DNA from: Porodaedalea pini
Taxonomy: Eukaryota; Basidiomycota; Agaricomycetes; Hymenochaetales; Hymenochaetaceae
Length of the DNA stretch: 64,000 bases
Reading direction: 5' to 3'
NCBI GenBank assembly: GCA_002794775.1
Contig: NBAY01000006.1
Coordinates: 1,341,649-1,405,648, forward strand
The notes below the pieces were generated by a model. It was given only the letters and a program-made list of their open reading frames with translations, had not been told where the DNA came from and did no database searches. Every line of letters starts with the position of its first letter. The stretch's first letter is position 1. Shown here piece after piece: positions 44,850 through 56,310 of this stretch. The position numbers and the translations under genes are program-made.

Positions 44850-47800
44850 ATGCCGCCTTTACCTCCTTATGTCAACGACTGGCCTGGAGAGGTTCGACGA
44901 GTCAGTGCCGGAGACCTTGACGGAGTTCAATATGACAGAACCATCCAGATCTCGTCTATATTCTGGTTAAAGAAGCCTGGCGAATCAAACCCTAAGTTGG
45001 TCGTTCGAAGCAGGTGCAATTACTGCCGCGCTCAAAATCTGCCCTGCATTCGCCGCGACCCGTGTAACTCCTGCAGATCCAGACACTTTCGCTGCACGTA
45101 CCCAAAGTGGCCCATGAATTTGCCGAAGACGCGGGTGATAGGACCACCAAACCTTATGATCACGCCGCTGGATGATGGACCTGCTTGCGAAAAAAATGAT
45201 GAGGACGTCGAAGAGGACGCTCCCGAGGGCACTGTAGAGCAAGATATCATAGCTGAGGCCACTTATCTAATGCCAAGACGTGTGGCAAGTAATGGGAAAT
45301 ACATACCAATACACAATGGAAAGCCACTCAAACTTCTTAAACGGAAGGACGCTTCGAATGCATCGAATGAACACCCTAAAGGCCAAACTTCCTCGAAAAG
45401 ACGTCGCTTAAGGAGCGACGCGACTACCAGTCTGTTCTACCCCTCTCTTTGTCGGTCGTTCAAAAAATACTGATGCTACCGATGTAGAAAAAGACAAGGT
45501 TTCTTGGACAAAGATTGACATGAATAAACTAAATGAGGAACTCTCAGCGTACAGAATCACCGCTCCGAGATTGCCGTATATCTGGTCGGAGGTGCGTTCT
45601 TCAGTGAAATCGTTGGAGCAGATAGCCAGACACCATACTTCTAGAGCTATGCAGAGCTACTCGGCGGTGTTCCGTTTCTTTCGGTGATGAGTAACGGCGT
45701 TTCCGCCGATATTGGTCCGTCTCCGATGATATTCGTAGACAATGCTTTCTGGAGTGGAACGTGGTCTGGGACTAATGTGCTGCAGCTGACAACGTAAGTT
45801 ATATTTTAATTCTTCGCCCAATTTAATTGCTCGCTGGAGACCATTATTGTTTCTCAGAACGCGCATTTTTGCATGCTCGGAGTCGGCCCTAAAACCCATA
45901 ACAAAACAAATAGATGGTTCTGCCGTTGGTTCGAGAGCTACTGCGATCGAAGGACTTAATGATGAGGAAGACTCGTACAGCGATATGGATTTTCTTTATC
46001 CCGACGAAGATGGCGGTTGTGAAGCGTCTTCTACAAATGAGCGCTTTACTATGACGCCCCCTCTTCACGAGAATTTCCAAGAGGCTAGCGTCACCGAGAA
46101 CGATCCAAAGGACAGCAGTATGGGCATCGAGCTCCCGAGCTCTTTCCCGCCTAGGTTCAATGACGATTCCATCAGAATGTATTTATTTCCTTCGACCGTC
46201 TCACCTACAGCGAAAAGCACCGCCTGTTTTGAAGAGGCTCCTCCTGATCAAACCTTGCCTTCATGTAAAGAGCATCAAGGACCAAACTCTATCGCGTACG
46301 CTCCCGAAGACAGCCCAGACGAGATCGCCATACTCTACAGGGCATACGAAGGCGGCATGCCTGTTTCTGTGATTGCAGACACCGCTTGGAAGCAGTTTCC
46401 CTTCGATTTTTTGCATCAGAAATGCAGATATGCCGTGTTGGGATATTTTCACATCATCAATGTGGAGGTTAGTGTGCTCATTCAGCATCTGTGGCATTTC
46501 AAATCTGATGCGATGTACCCCTATTGCACAGACTCGTGTCGAACCTATGGATCCTATCGCAAAGAAGAATGGCTTACCACGAGCGCGTGGGCAAACGACT
46601 TGGACGTTCTCCCTTCGTTGGACTCCAGGCGGTCCTCTAGATCCAGATATTCCGATAGATGTTGACGGACGTCCCCAGACTTCGCCTTTGATTCCCTGGT
46701 GGATTTCATCAGAATGTGATCTGGTGCCCAGCACATCCTTTCTGAGTACGATAGAGCTCATAGAGCCGCATTTCGTCAGAGCGAGCATACTCGCGTGGAC
46801 CATCATGCGTGATACGTACGAAGGCGGTACTGGAAGAGCAAACACATCTCACCGTACGTGGCTTTGTGTAAGATGCGGAAAGCTCAATGTAACGAACTGG
46901 ATCGGAGCGTACACGTGCTCGTTCTGCATATTGTGTGTAAGTTACCAAGGTTTTGCCTTCCACGTCTAATGACAAACTAATAATGTGTTGTTGAACGTTT
47001 AGGGTGGAAAGACAACGCTAAGCCCTGCGAAGCTGATCCACGCTACCTCTGTTCGCGATAAGCTGCGGCAGCTGCCGATGTGGGAGCCATCCACGCAAAT
47101 ACCAGACTGGGTGGTGACAGAAATGGTGCCGTCAGAAAACCAGCTTAGGCGGTTCACTTACACCCTCAGTTGTGCCGACCAGACGAGATCTGGCAATGGC
47201 TCGGAAGCTCTGGATCCTAGTTCGACAAGCCCAGACGAACGCGTCCTTAGAAAGCTAGACAAGGGAAAAGGGAAAGCAGTTGACAAAGGGAAGGGGAAGG
47301 GAAGAGCAATCGACGCTGTCGTGGACAAAGGCGTTGCGACTGATAAAACGATACTTGTTGTCGAGCTGCTTTTCCTGGGAAACCGTGTCGAGCTCGAGAA
47401 AGAGGCCGATACCCTCTTCACCGAATTTCAGAGAGACGTTTCAATGTGTTTCGAAAGTACAGAATCTAAGGCAACTGGTAATCAACCTCATGACATATTA
47501 TTGTATGTTCTTGTCTAAAACACGTTTACTGTAGCTGGCGTTTTCACCTTCATGGTCTCTCCGGATGGGCTCCCGCAGGCCGAGGGATGCTCAAACTGGA
47601 TTTCAGCGCCCGATTGCATCAAGAAAGCCAGGGAGATAACGATAAAATATGTCCATCGTTATGCGAAACGGGATGTGCGGCATACGCTATCGCATCTCTC
47701 GGCCATGGCTTGGCTTGGCGAGAGCCCTGTAAAGGTGTGCACCCATTTCATCATAGCTACATACTGTTAACTTTTGAAGCTTAGACTGAAATTCGAGCAA

Positions 47801-48214
47801 ATGCAAGAGAGAACCCCGTCATGCTGATGTGTCTGGGTGCCGACCTGGATATCATATTTTCCAAGCCAGGTGAAGAGCGCCAGCAAAAGAAGCCTTCAAA
47901 GTCAAAATCTAAAGCGTCCAAGGGCCGGTCAAAGCGAAGGGGGGTGTTGACGAAGATATTCAAGAAGAGCAAAATCAGATATCCAAGGCTGGTATCCGCG
48001 GAGAGATCTGGGGCGATGGGGAAGGGTTAGAAACCAATAAGGCGTTGACAGCTTCCGACCGCCTGAGGATCACGTTGACGCACGGTAGTATACTCGTTAT
48101 ATCAGGATGCAACATCGACGTGAGTCTCATCTGCGTTGAGCAATAATGTCTATCCTGACATAGTGGCTGTTTAGCTCACTGTCATTAGAACTGACTTTGC
48201 GATTCGTGGGTAGA
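44850..48214 (+). CDS. Zn2Cys6-cluster protein with possible AlkB-like oxygenase C-terminus
   Basis: ATG 44850 opens a 207-codon frame with a canonical binuclear zinc cluster: C56-X2-C59-X6-C66-X5-C72-X2-C75-X6-C82. Downstream spliced frames give an acidic region (46.0-46.4 kb), DSPDEIAILYRAYEGGMPVSVIADTAW, a CxxC-x-CxxC zinc ribbon (WLCVRCGKLN...CSFC near 46865), then VVELLFLGNRVELEKEADTLF (47.35 kb), GVFTFMVSPDGLP, LSHLSAMAWLGES, NPVMLMCLGADLDI, LRITLTHGSILVISGC and, after an intron, LTVIRTDFAIRG ending at TAG 48212. The C-terminal series resembles AlkB-like 2OG-Fe(II) dioxygenase proteins of mushrooms, but I cannot find a clear HxD iron motif, so this is tentative. One-base frame changes appear near 45430, 45665 and 47940; it may be decayed. 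Confidence 0.45.
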
Positions 48215-48529
48215 GCCATATTATTTTTATTTGTGGTCGATACTGATACTACATTTAGTGCTTAAATGGTACCACGGGCTTTAGTTGATTCTTCACAGCT
48301 CTGGTATCACAAGAATCTGTTTAATCATTCATATGTCTAGAGCAGTTTTAATATCTGTTTCAAATCCACAAACATTAATCAGAGCATTGTTCGCTAGCGA
48401 TACATGGGTGATCGAAATAATCTTTGGTCATTCAGGTTTGGCGGTCATGTTACGGCCCTATGTTCACCGTAACAATCAGACCAACAATACAAACAGCGCC
48501 ATGCACGTACGACTCACCTTTAAAAAGCC

Positions 48530-48748
48530 TCATTTTGATATCCCGTTCGCTCCCGCTTTCTCTTTGGCCTCGTGCAACGAGACGTTCAGTTTCTCGAGCC
48601 GCGATCGAATCACGGAGTCTGAGCCGCCCGGCCTGTTCTGATAGTCCAGCAGAAACAACCCGATGTTCTTCCTTGCTTGCTTATCAGATATCACGTTCGC
48701 ATTCGTCATGTTGATACGCAGCGGTGAACGAACAGACGGATCTGACAT
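48530..48748 (-). CDS. Small unidentified ORF
   Basis: 72 codons from ATG 48748: MSDPSVRSPLRINMTNANVISDKQ..., with a helical region (ARKNIGLFLLDYQ; SRLEKLNVSLHEAKEKAG). Looks like the N-terminus of a small coiled-coil subunit of a larger assembly, but I do not recognise it. A donor-like GTGAGT lies where the similarity to a helix ends (about 48523). Downstream exons not found. Confidence 0.35.
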   Translation of the reverse strand: MSDPSVRSPLRINMTNANVISDKQARKNIGLFLLDYQNRPGGSDSVIRSRLEKLNVSLHEAKEKAGANGISK

Positions 48749-48796
48749 GGCGGCCAGATATAAGAGGGGGACCGAAGACAGAGAAGCACGTGAGCA

Positions 48797-49040
48797 TCAG
48801 TACTCGCAGGAGGCTGGACAGCCATCGAGCACAATCCCTTGCACATAGGGCCCAACCTCCTTCGACTTTTCGAACAGCCCGATGACATGCTTCCGAAGGT
48901 CCTCTCCCTCACTGCGAATACGTGGCTCGACCTTGATTGCGTAGTCGTACAAGATAATGACAGGTCCTGTGGAGCCAGAGTACGAGCCACATAGCATCGG
49001 TGGACCTTCCCGAGCGCTGGACGGCACGCTGAGACCACTT
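48797..49040 (-). CDS. Unidentified coding fragment
   Basis: Minus-strand frame of 76 codons reading GPPMLCGSYSGSTGPVIILYD and IRSEGEDLRKHVIGLFEKSKEVGPY. Codon pattern and alternating helix/strand character look like genuine protein, but the frame begins and ends without clear start or stop context. It is divergent to MTR4. Family unknown. Confidence 0.35.
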
Positions 49041-49352
49041 CAGATTGAAGAAAGGCTTACGTTGTAAATTTGCTTTTGTGAGAGAGATGGATGGAGCCCA
49101 CCGAAAGGGTTTGGCACCTCAAGCTCACGATGCGTGGGAAGTCGCGTCGTGAGCTTGAGGATTGCGGACCCCCCACAATTAGCTCTGACTTATCGACTTT
49201 CCACATCCGCAACGCTACTTTTTCCTCGCACCAGACTCGATTTTCAAAATCAGCAACACTGACAGCAAGCATGTCGCTCCAGGAAGCAAGCACGCCATCT
49301 TCCACTACCGACAACCCGCTTCTGTTTCTGCACCTTCCCCTCGCCGGCGGCA

Positions 49353-52300
49353 ATGGACTACAACGACCTATTCTCGTTCATTGATGACAAGAAATCTGAA
49401 AATGATGACGAACTGGAGAAGGATGCGGCTGGTGATGTTGACTCCGATGCTATGGACGCGATACAGGCGGCGGACGGCTCGCGGAAGCGCAAAGTGGATG
49501 CAAATGGTGAAGACGCATCTCTTAATGGCTCCAAGCACAAAAACGATGCCGAAGAGGAAGGAGAACTGGTGCCTGTTACGAAAAATCCGCGTATAGCGTC
49601 GCCGGCACCAGTCGTAGTCGATGAGTTCGAGACGGAGGCGAAGCGTGAGGTTGCTGCGAGCGCCGGTTTAACGGGCACAGTCGAGCTCAGGCATCAGGTG
49701 CGACATCAAGTTGCAGTGCCTCCTGGCCATAACTACACTCCGATTGCCAACCATGTCCCTCCAGCGAAACCCGTGCGGGAGTACAAATTCATGCTTGACC
49801 CCTTCCAACAAGTTTCAGTGCATGCAATTCAGCGAAACGAGAGCGTGCTCGTCTCCGCGCACACTAGTGCCGGAAAGACTGTTGTCGTTGAGTATGCTAT
49901 CGCGCAGTGCTTGGAGAATAAGCAGCGTGTAATTTATACTAGTCCGATCAAGGTGCGCAGTCATATCTTTGCTACCCGTATCTTTACCAACGTAGTTGCA
50001 GGTGCTGAGCAACCAAAAATACCGAGAGATGCTTGCGGAGTTTGGAGATGTAGGACTCATGACTGGAGATGTCACTATCAACCCTACTGCGACTTGTTTG
50101 GTTATGACGACCGAGGTGCGTTGTTACCACGTTCTCTTTTTATGTTAATTCTGACTCCAGTCAAGTAGATTCTCCGATCCATGCTCTACGTGGCTCTGAA
50201 ATCGTGCGCGAAGTCGCTTGGGTCATCTTCGATGAAATCCATTGCATGCGTGACGAGGAGCGTGGTGTCGTATGGGAAGAGACAATCATATTGCTGCCTC
50301 ATACCGTTCGCTACGTCTTTCTTTCTGCCAACATCCCTAACGCCATGCAATTTGCCGAATGGATATGCAAATCTCACGAACAACCATGCCACGTCGTCTA
50401 CACCGATTTCCGTCCTACGCCTCTTCAACACTATCTTTTCCCGCAGGGAGGGGAGGGTATTTATCTCGTCGTTAACGAGAAGGGAGAGTTCAGGGAGGAC
50501 AACTTCGGCAAGGCGATGGGATCCCTCTTGGATAAGCTGGGTGACGACCCAGCAGACCCCAAATCTGGAAAGGGTCGTAAGGGGAAGTCGAAGAAAGGTG
50601 GGGAGAAAAAAGGTGATGAGCTCAACAGAAATGCCTTTAGACTGTTCTGACACCGTCCTTAGGTCCCTCGGATATCTCCAAGATCATTAAAATGATCATG
50701 TTGAAGAACTTTAACCCTGTCATCGTTTTCGCCTTCAGCAAGCGTGAATGCGAATCACTCGCACTAACAATGTCCAAGCTCGAGTTTAACAGCGCAGAGG
50801 AGCAGGATCTGATCACCAACATTTTTAACAACGCCATTGAGAACCTCGCTCCTGAGGATCGCCAGCTTCCACAGATCGCTGACATCCTGCCGCTTCTGAA
50901 AGTGGAACCGGAATCCATCACGGCGGCCTTCTTCCCGTTCTAAAGGAGGTCATCGAAATCCTCTTCCAGGAAGGTCTTATCAAAGTGCTCTTCGCGACAG
51001 AGACATTCTCCATCGGTCTCAATATGCCGGCAAAGACGGTTGTCTTCACAGACGTCAAGAAGTTCGACGGTCAGGAGTTCCGAAACCTGTCATCCGGCGA
51101 GTACATCCGGATGTCTGGCCGAGCAGGGCGTCGTGGCCTCGATGACCATGGTGTCGTTATCATGATGGTCGATGAGAGGCTCGAACCGAGCGCAGCGAAG
51201 GGCATGATCAAGGGCGAGGCGGACCGTTTAGACTCGGCGTTCTATCTGGGCTACAATATGATACTCAACCTCATGAAGGTTCGAAGGCGTTAGTCCAGAA
51301 TTCATGCTAGAGCGATGTTTCTACCAGTTCCAGAACAACGAGAACATCCCCAAAGAAGGTAGGTTCTCGAGGAATCATTCCATCATTTCAACTTAGTCTT
51401 TCTTTCTGACTGTGCTTGACAGAATTAAAAGCGGCGGAAGAGAAAGAAGCTTCTTTCGAAATTCCCGACGAGAAACGTATTGCAGAGTACTACGATTACC
51501 GACAACAACTTGATCAAATGGGAGCCGATTGCTGCGAGGTTATCACTCATCCTACGTACAGTCTTCCTTTCCTCCGACCAGGCCGGTTAATCAAGATCAA
51601 GCACGAGAAACTTGACTTCGGATGGGGTGTTGTCATCAACTATCAGAAACGCCTTCCTCCAAAAGTGCGCAATCTTTATTACATAAAAAGCATAATTACC
51701 TACATCCGTTCTTACCTTCCAGAATCGCCCTGCCCCAACGTCTGACGACATCCCTCCACATCAACAATATATCGTTGACGTCCTTCTCAACTGCGCAAAA
51801 GGCTCATTCCTGCCGAAAGAGCGAAATGTGACAACTGCGACGCCAGGCGGTGTACAGCCATGTCCGCCAGGGGAAAAGGGTGAACCACTGGTCGTTCCTG
51901 TTCTATTGTCGACGGTCGAAGGTATCAGCCTCATCCGAATATTCCTACAGAAAGACCTTCGTTCGCTGCAAGCAAGGGAAACGACATGGCAGAGTGTATT
52001 GGAAGTGCATCGACGGTGCACCGACGGCATAACGCTATTGGATCCCGTACAAGACATGAACATTAAGGATGAAAAGTTCAAGCAATTCGTCGAAGTGAGT
52101 CATCAGCGCAATAGGATGGATGAGGGCATCTCATATATTCTTTCCATTCAGAAAATTGAAATCATGGAAAACAAAATGATCTCGAGTCCTCTGCACAAGG
52201 ATCCTCGACTGCCGGAGCTGTACAGCATGTATGCCGAAAGCCAGCAATGTCAGGCACGTATCCGCGAGTTGAAAAAGCTTGTGCAGGCGACGCTCGATGT

Positions 52301-52932
52301 CATGCAGCTCGAAGAGCTGAAGAGTCGAAAACGCGTACTACGCCGGCTAGGCTTCACGTCGTCCTCGGTCATCGTTGACATGAAGGGTCGTGTGGCTTGT
52401 GAGATCAGCACTGGTGACGGGTTGCTTCTTACGGAACTCATCTTCAATGGTGTCTTCAACGCTCTCGTTCCACAACAGTGCGCTGCTCTCTTAAGTTGCT
52501 TTGTTTTTGACGAAGAGGTACGCAGCACCACAACTTTGAAGCTTTGCCACAGTCTCATTTCGCTTTGTAGAGCCAACAAACGACGAAGCTTACTGAGGAG
52601 TTAGCCGCGCCGTTGCGCGTGATGCAAGAAATGGCTCGGCATATAGCGAAGGCTATGATCAAGTCGAATGCCTGTGAAGGAGGAAGACTATGTCAAAGCG
52701 TACGAGGTCGAGCTCATGGACGCCGTCATGCAGTGGTGTCGCGGCGCCTCATTCTCCGAGATCTGCAAAGTAAGCACGTCGCGTTTTCAGGCATCTGCAA
52801 GAGCTCATCAGGCAGATGTCACAGGCAGCCAAAGTCATCGGCGATGACGAACTGAGGGAAAAGTTCGACAAGTCCTCTGAAATGTTAGCGCGGCCGAACT
52901 CTGTGATTTTCTGCTCATCACTGTTTCTATAG
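49353..52932 (+). pseudogene. mtr4: Mtr4-type exosome RNA helicase, full length with frame breaks
   Basis: ATG 49353. Exons give an acidic N-terminus, then RecA1 with Walker [10 protein letters not shown] (49850), DEIH box (50230), RecA2 with [16 protein letters not shown] (50720), [22 protein letters not shown] (50985), motif [13 protein letters not shown] (51110), the arch/KOW region (51.4-52.1 kb), and the C-terminal helical domain ending QAAKVIGDDELREKF and PNSVIFCSSLFL at 52932. Mtr4 feeds nuclear RNAs to the exosome (TRAMP complex). Faults: one base lost near 50904 where [11 protein letters not shown] should read through; the ~15 residues between GASFSEICK and LQELIRQM are missing near 52775; motif III reads SANIPNA instead of the usual SATIPNA. 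Otherwise remarkably complete. Confidence 0.88.
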
Positions 52933-53600
52933 ACTTCACATCCTTCTTGCGTTGATGCGTTCTCTCGTTAGTCTATCATGTCCTGTTTCTCCTGCATTTT
53001 CTTTCGATGTTCATGGTATATATTCTTGATTGGCTATTGTACGTTGATGAGAAAGCTGCTGCACATTGAAGAAGCATACAAAAGGCCCATGCATCAAGCG
53101 AGGGAGACGTGGAGCATCAAACAGCTTCCGAGGTGTCTGTCCACCTATGCAAAGGCATCAGAGAACGAACTTCAAGCATATAAAAACTTACAATTATGAA
53201 TTATGCCTACAGTTGCTTCGCGCTCCAGCTCGTCCGTAATCTTATCAAGATCTAAGGCCGAAAACGAGTCAGTCCGGCATTATTTTGTGAAGATAAAGGA
53301 GACACTATGAACCTATAGAACCTTTGTAACTGAAAGGATGGAAGACGTTTAGAGAGTTCGCATCACGCTGCTTACAGCCCCTGATCAAGTCAATCCAGGA
53401 AGGAAGATTCTCGCTGACAAAATCGGACTCCAGCGCCTACAAGCAGCGAGTAAGTCAGGCACCTCTTAAACGAGATCGATTATGCATGTACCTAATCATA
53501 GGATTCCAATGATTAAGGGCTCTATTAAAAGATATTGGCAATCCCGCAGCCAACATCTCTCATTGTTATACCCAATAACATTGTTGTTTGTCAGATCCGG
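52933..53600. other. No recognisable gene
   Basis: Only short frames, including 73 codons from 52978 with no conserved motif. Spacer between MTR4 and the PRP8 fragment. Confidence 0.4.
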
Positions 53601-53619
53601 ATTTGTGCTGAGTTAACAT

Positions 53620-55160
53620 TGTATAAGGTTGCATGATTCCTTGGTGGTGAAGCGGAATAAAATATGCAAACAATCAACATAACGAGAATAGAGACGGACT
53701 GGATGGTGTGTCTCGGTCGCAGAATCATGGTACTGCAGGAAATTGTTGGGCAGTTGTGGGGGACCCACCATATCACTTGCGCGTTGCAGTTCAATCTTTT
53801 CATAGACCTTCAAAAGTACGGTCTCCATCATCACTACGCATTCGCCCTCACTCTCTCCCAGATGTCTGTCAAGCTATTGATACCCTAGTGCCCCTTGTAC
53901 ATCCGAAGGGGAGGAGGTTCGGTGTCCACACTTGTCAGCCTCAAACAATAAGAACTAGTCAAAATATGTGTCTATAATCTTCTCAACAGGTTCGATGTCG
54001 TAGCAAGCGATGAGCTTGTCATATGTGTTGAAGAACTCAATGCCTGCCTCTTTGAAGGCTCGCCGAGTGAGCAAGAGACGCTTGATCCTAGACAGACCTG
54101 CAAGCGAATCAATTGGCTACACCCTACGACCAATTAGAAAAAAAACATACATTCGTGTGGATTGGCATACGCCTGCTCAATGAGAGAAAGCTCCTCACGC
54201 TGAGATTGGTTAAGACGACCTTTGACGCTGTACGTGTCATGCTTGTACGAAAGGGGACTGTATGGAAACATCAGTGAGAGCTATTGAAAGACGTAGTTAA
54301 TTGAATCTTACGGGAATGGGATGGGAGCAAATTTCCGACTCTCAAGCCAGTGGACCGTCGATGTGTAGATCACAACGGCCTCCTCAGCACTAATGTAAGG
54401 ACCATTTTTGAGGTAACCATGCTGACGCTCCAGCTCAGCTTTCAAGTACAGTCGAGTAAGATGCCCTAAGTTCTTCTTGGCCACAGCCTTGTCGACAGTC
54501 ACACCGCGCCTGATACGCTCGCGATTGTAGTGCGCAACCGAGCACCACTAGTCCGCCTTGCTCTTGATGTACCGCAAGATGATGTTCTCGATTGCAGTCG
54601 GCATGCCCGGGACCATCCATGGAACTGTAGAATAAGGCTTAGTACGCAAAGTCCAGTAAAAAACAGACAACGTACTGTTTGCCTTCCAGCAGCGCCACGC
54701 TTCCGACAAGTTCTGCAAGATAGTCTTCACCTTGTTCTGCTTGATCGACTCCGATATCACATCGAGAATATCGTGCATCACGGCAGCACGTAATTCCAAG
54801 TCATAGTGCGATTCGACACGCTGATTCGTGACCGTCTTTGCGATGCGCTTGCTGTTGTGACGCTTGAGATCTTTGCACATCCGGACCTGACGCATAAACT
54901 TGTACTTGTAACGGTACATGCCGGTGAGCGCACCGATATGTGCGAAGATATACTGCAGTGTATCCGCCAGTTGGAAGGCATCCACATTGCGAAGCCGGAA
55001 TTGGGCGTGCGCATCGACAACGAGCTTCGTGAGGCGAAGGATTTCACGGCACAAATGGAATGGATTTCCAAAGCGAGACTTTTTGCGTTCCTTCGTCGTG
55101 AGCGTCTTTACCGGCTTCAGATTCATGTTGTAATCGAGATGAAGGTAATTCAAGTTCTAG
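53620..55160 (-). pseudogene. prp8: Prp8 spliceosome scaffold fragment
   Basis: Minus-strand reading: [20 protein letters not shown] (55140), [81 protein letters not shown] followed by TAG at 54548-54550 where Trp is expected, [51 protein letters not shown] (54310), LSYKHDT and [11 protein letters not shown] (54230), [19 protein letters not shown] (54080), then after a gap SEGECVVMMETVLLKVYEKI (53860) and HPVRLYSRYVDCLHILFRFT (53680). This is part of the N-terminal/large region of the 2,300-residue U5 snRNP protein, with an internal deletion after [10 protein letters not shown] and no C-terminal RNase H-like or Jab1 domains. Confidence 0.85.
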
Positions 55161-55224
55161 AAGGATTGAAAGTCAGAATGATGTAACGCAGCTAACCCAA
55201 GGATCATACCTTGCGATGGACGAG

Positions 55225-55465
55225 CGGAATGCAAGAGAAGCGTTCTCGGCAGCCAGCTTTGTTAAAAGATCGCGCACAACGAGGAGGCGGTCTGCCCGCT
55301 GCTGCACCTGCTCAAATGATGTAAACCGGTTCCAGATCGCTCGGTTTTCTGCGGTCGATATGGAAAATCTGCGTTGCGTTCTGCACGATACGGTTCAGGT
55401 TGACAGTAAGATAGTGGGCAGCGAAATTGTCACGGCCCGGGAAAATGAATTCACGAATCCACAAA
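55225..55465 (-). pseudogene. Second copy of an RPB1 segment
   Basis: Direct repeat of about 60302-60540, same orientation, ~90 percent identical by eye. Encodes [40 protein letters not shown] and NASLAF. Here the Gln codon of RIVQNAT is CAG, whereas in the copy at 60470 it is TAG. Joined at one side to the BTB gene in frame and at the other to PRP8. Confidence 0.88.
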
Positions 55466-56310
55466 CCCCCTTGCTGTCATAACCATTTCTCTCACACCCT
55501 CTACCCAAGCGTCGTGCACAGAGTTGAGCTTCGCTAAGGCCACATGCGCAGCGAAGAGCAAAGGAAACGCGTTCTGCGGGAGCGCATGCTTCTTCAGGCC
55601 GATCATCAACCCGTCAGTGGGAGCGCAGCGAAGTCCGGAGTGCACCAGCCCTCTCCGAAAAGACCAACAAGGGCGCACCGCGCGCCACGCTTAAGGTATG
55701 TATTCTGCACGTCTGGACCCACGGAAAAGACGAGCGTATACGGTGCGCGACGTGCACACTGGCAGCAGCGACACCCACCTGAGCCCCAGCGGCCTCCAGT
55801 GATGCGTTCATACCCAGCAAATTCGAGGAAAGCATGGAAGAGCCCATGGAGCATCTCCTGCACGAGGTGTGCCTGCATCTCGTCATGGAGCGGTTGCAAT
55901 TGAAGATAGTTCGCGGAGCACAGGATAGCGAAAGCGGTGTCCAAATCATATGAACGGTTGTTGAAGCTGAGCGTGCCGGTGTATAAGTATCCCAAGGTAA
56001 AGTGCAGTGCTGGAGGAGTGAAGGGAGGCGAGGGAGGGCGAAGACTCGTGAGCTCGCCGGGGGGCAAGGGTGTTCTTGAGAGCATAGGTGATGAGTTGAT
56101 CGTAGAAATACGGCGCACGCGTTACAAGAATGAATCAATGCGAGCAGAAGACAGCAGTCATCTCTTCTTCATTGGAAGGAGTACCTATTTTTGGCATATC
56201 GCTGTGTAATTCAATGCGAACATCAGAATACAGACGAGACCTCCACATGAAGACAAGGTCCTTCTGAAGCTTGTCGACGTGCACCTCTTCCACATCGGCA
56301 TCACCTTTCG
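55466..56310 (-). pseudogene. BTB/POZ-domain protein fragment
   Basis: Reading from 56310: EEVHVDKLQKDLVFMWRSRL, YSDVRIELHSD, TAVFCSH then TGA at 56135-56137 where Arg is expected, FILVTRAPYFYDQLITYALK, LHFTLGYLYTGTLSFNNRSYDLDTAF, LCSANYLQLQPLHDEMQAH and YERITGGRWGSGGCRCCQC. BTB domain plus the Cys-rich segment of a basidiomycete BTB family; such proteins are often CUL3 adaptors, function here unknown. A frame change lies near 56075. It starts where NOT1 ends and runs into RPB1 sequence. Confidence 0.75.
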
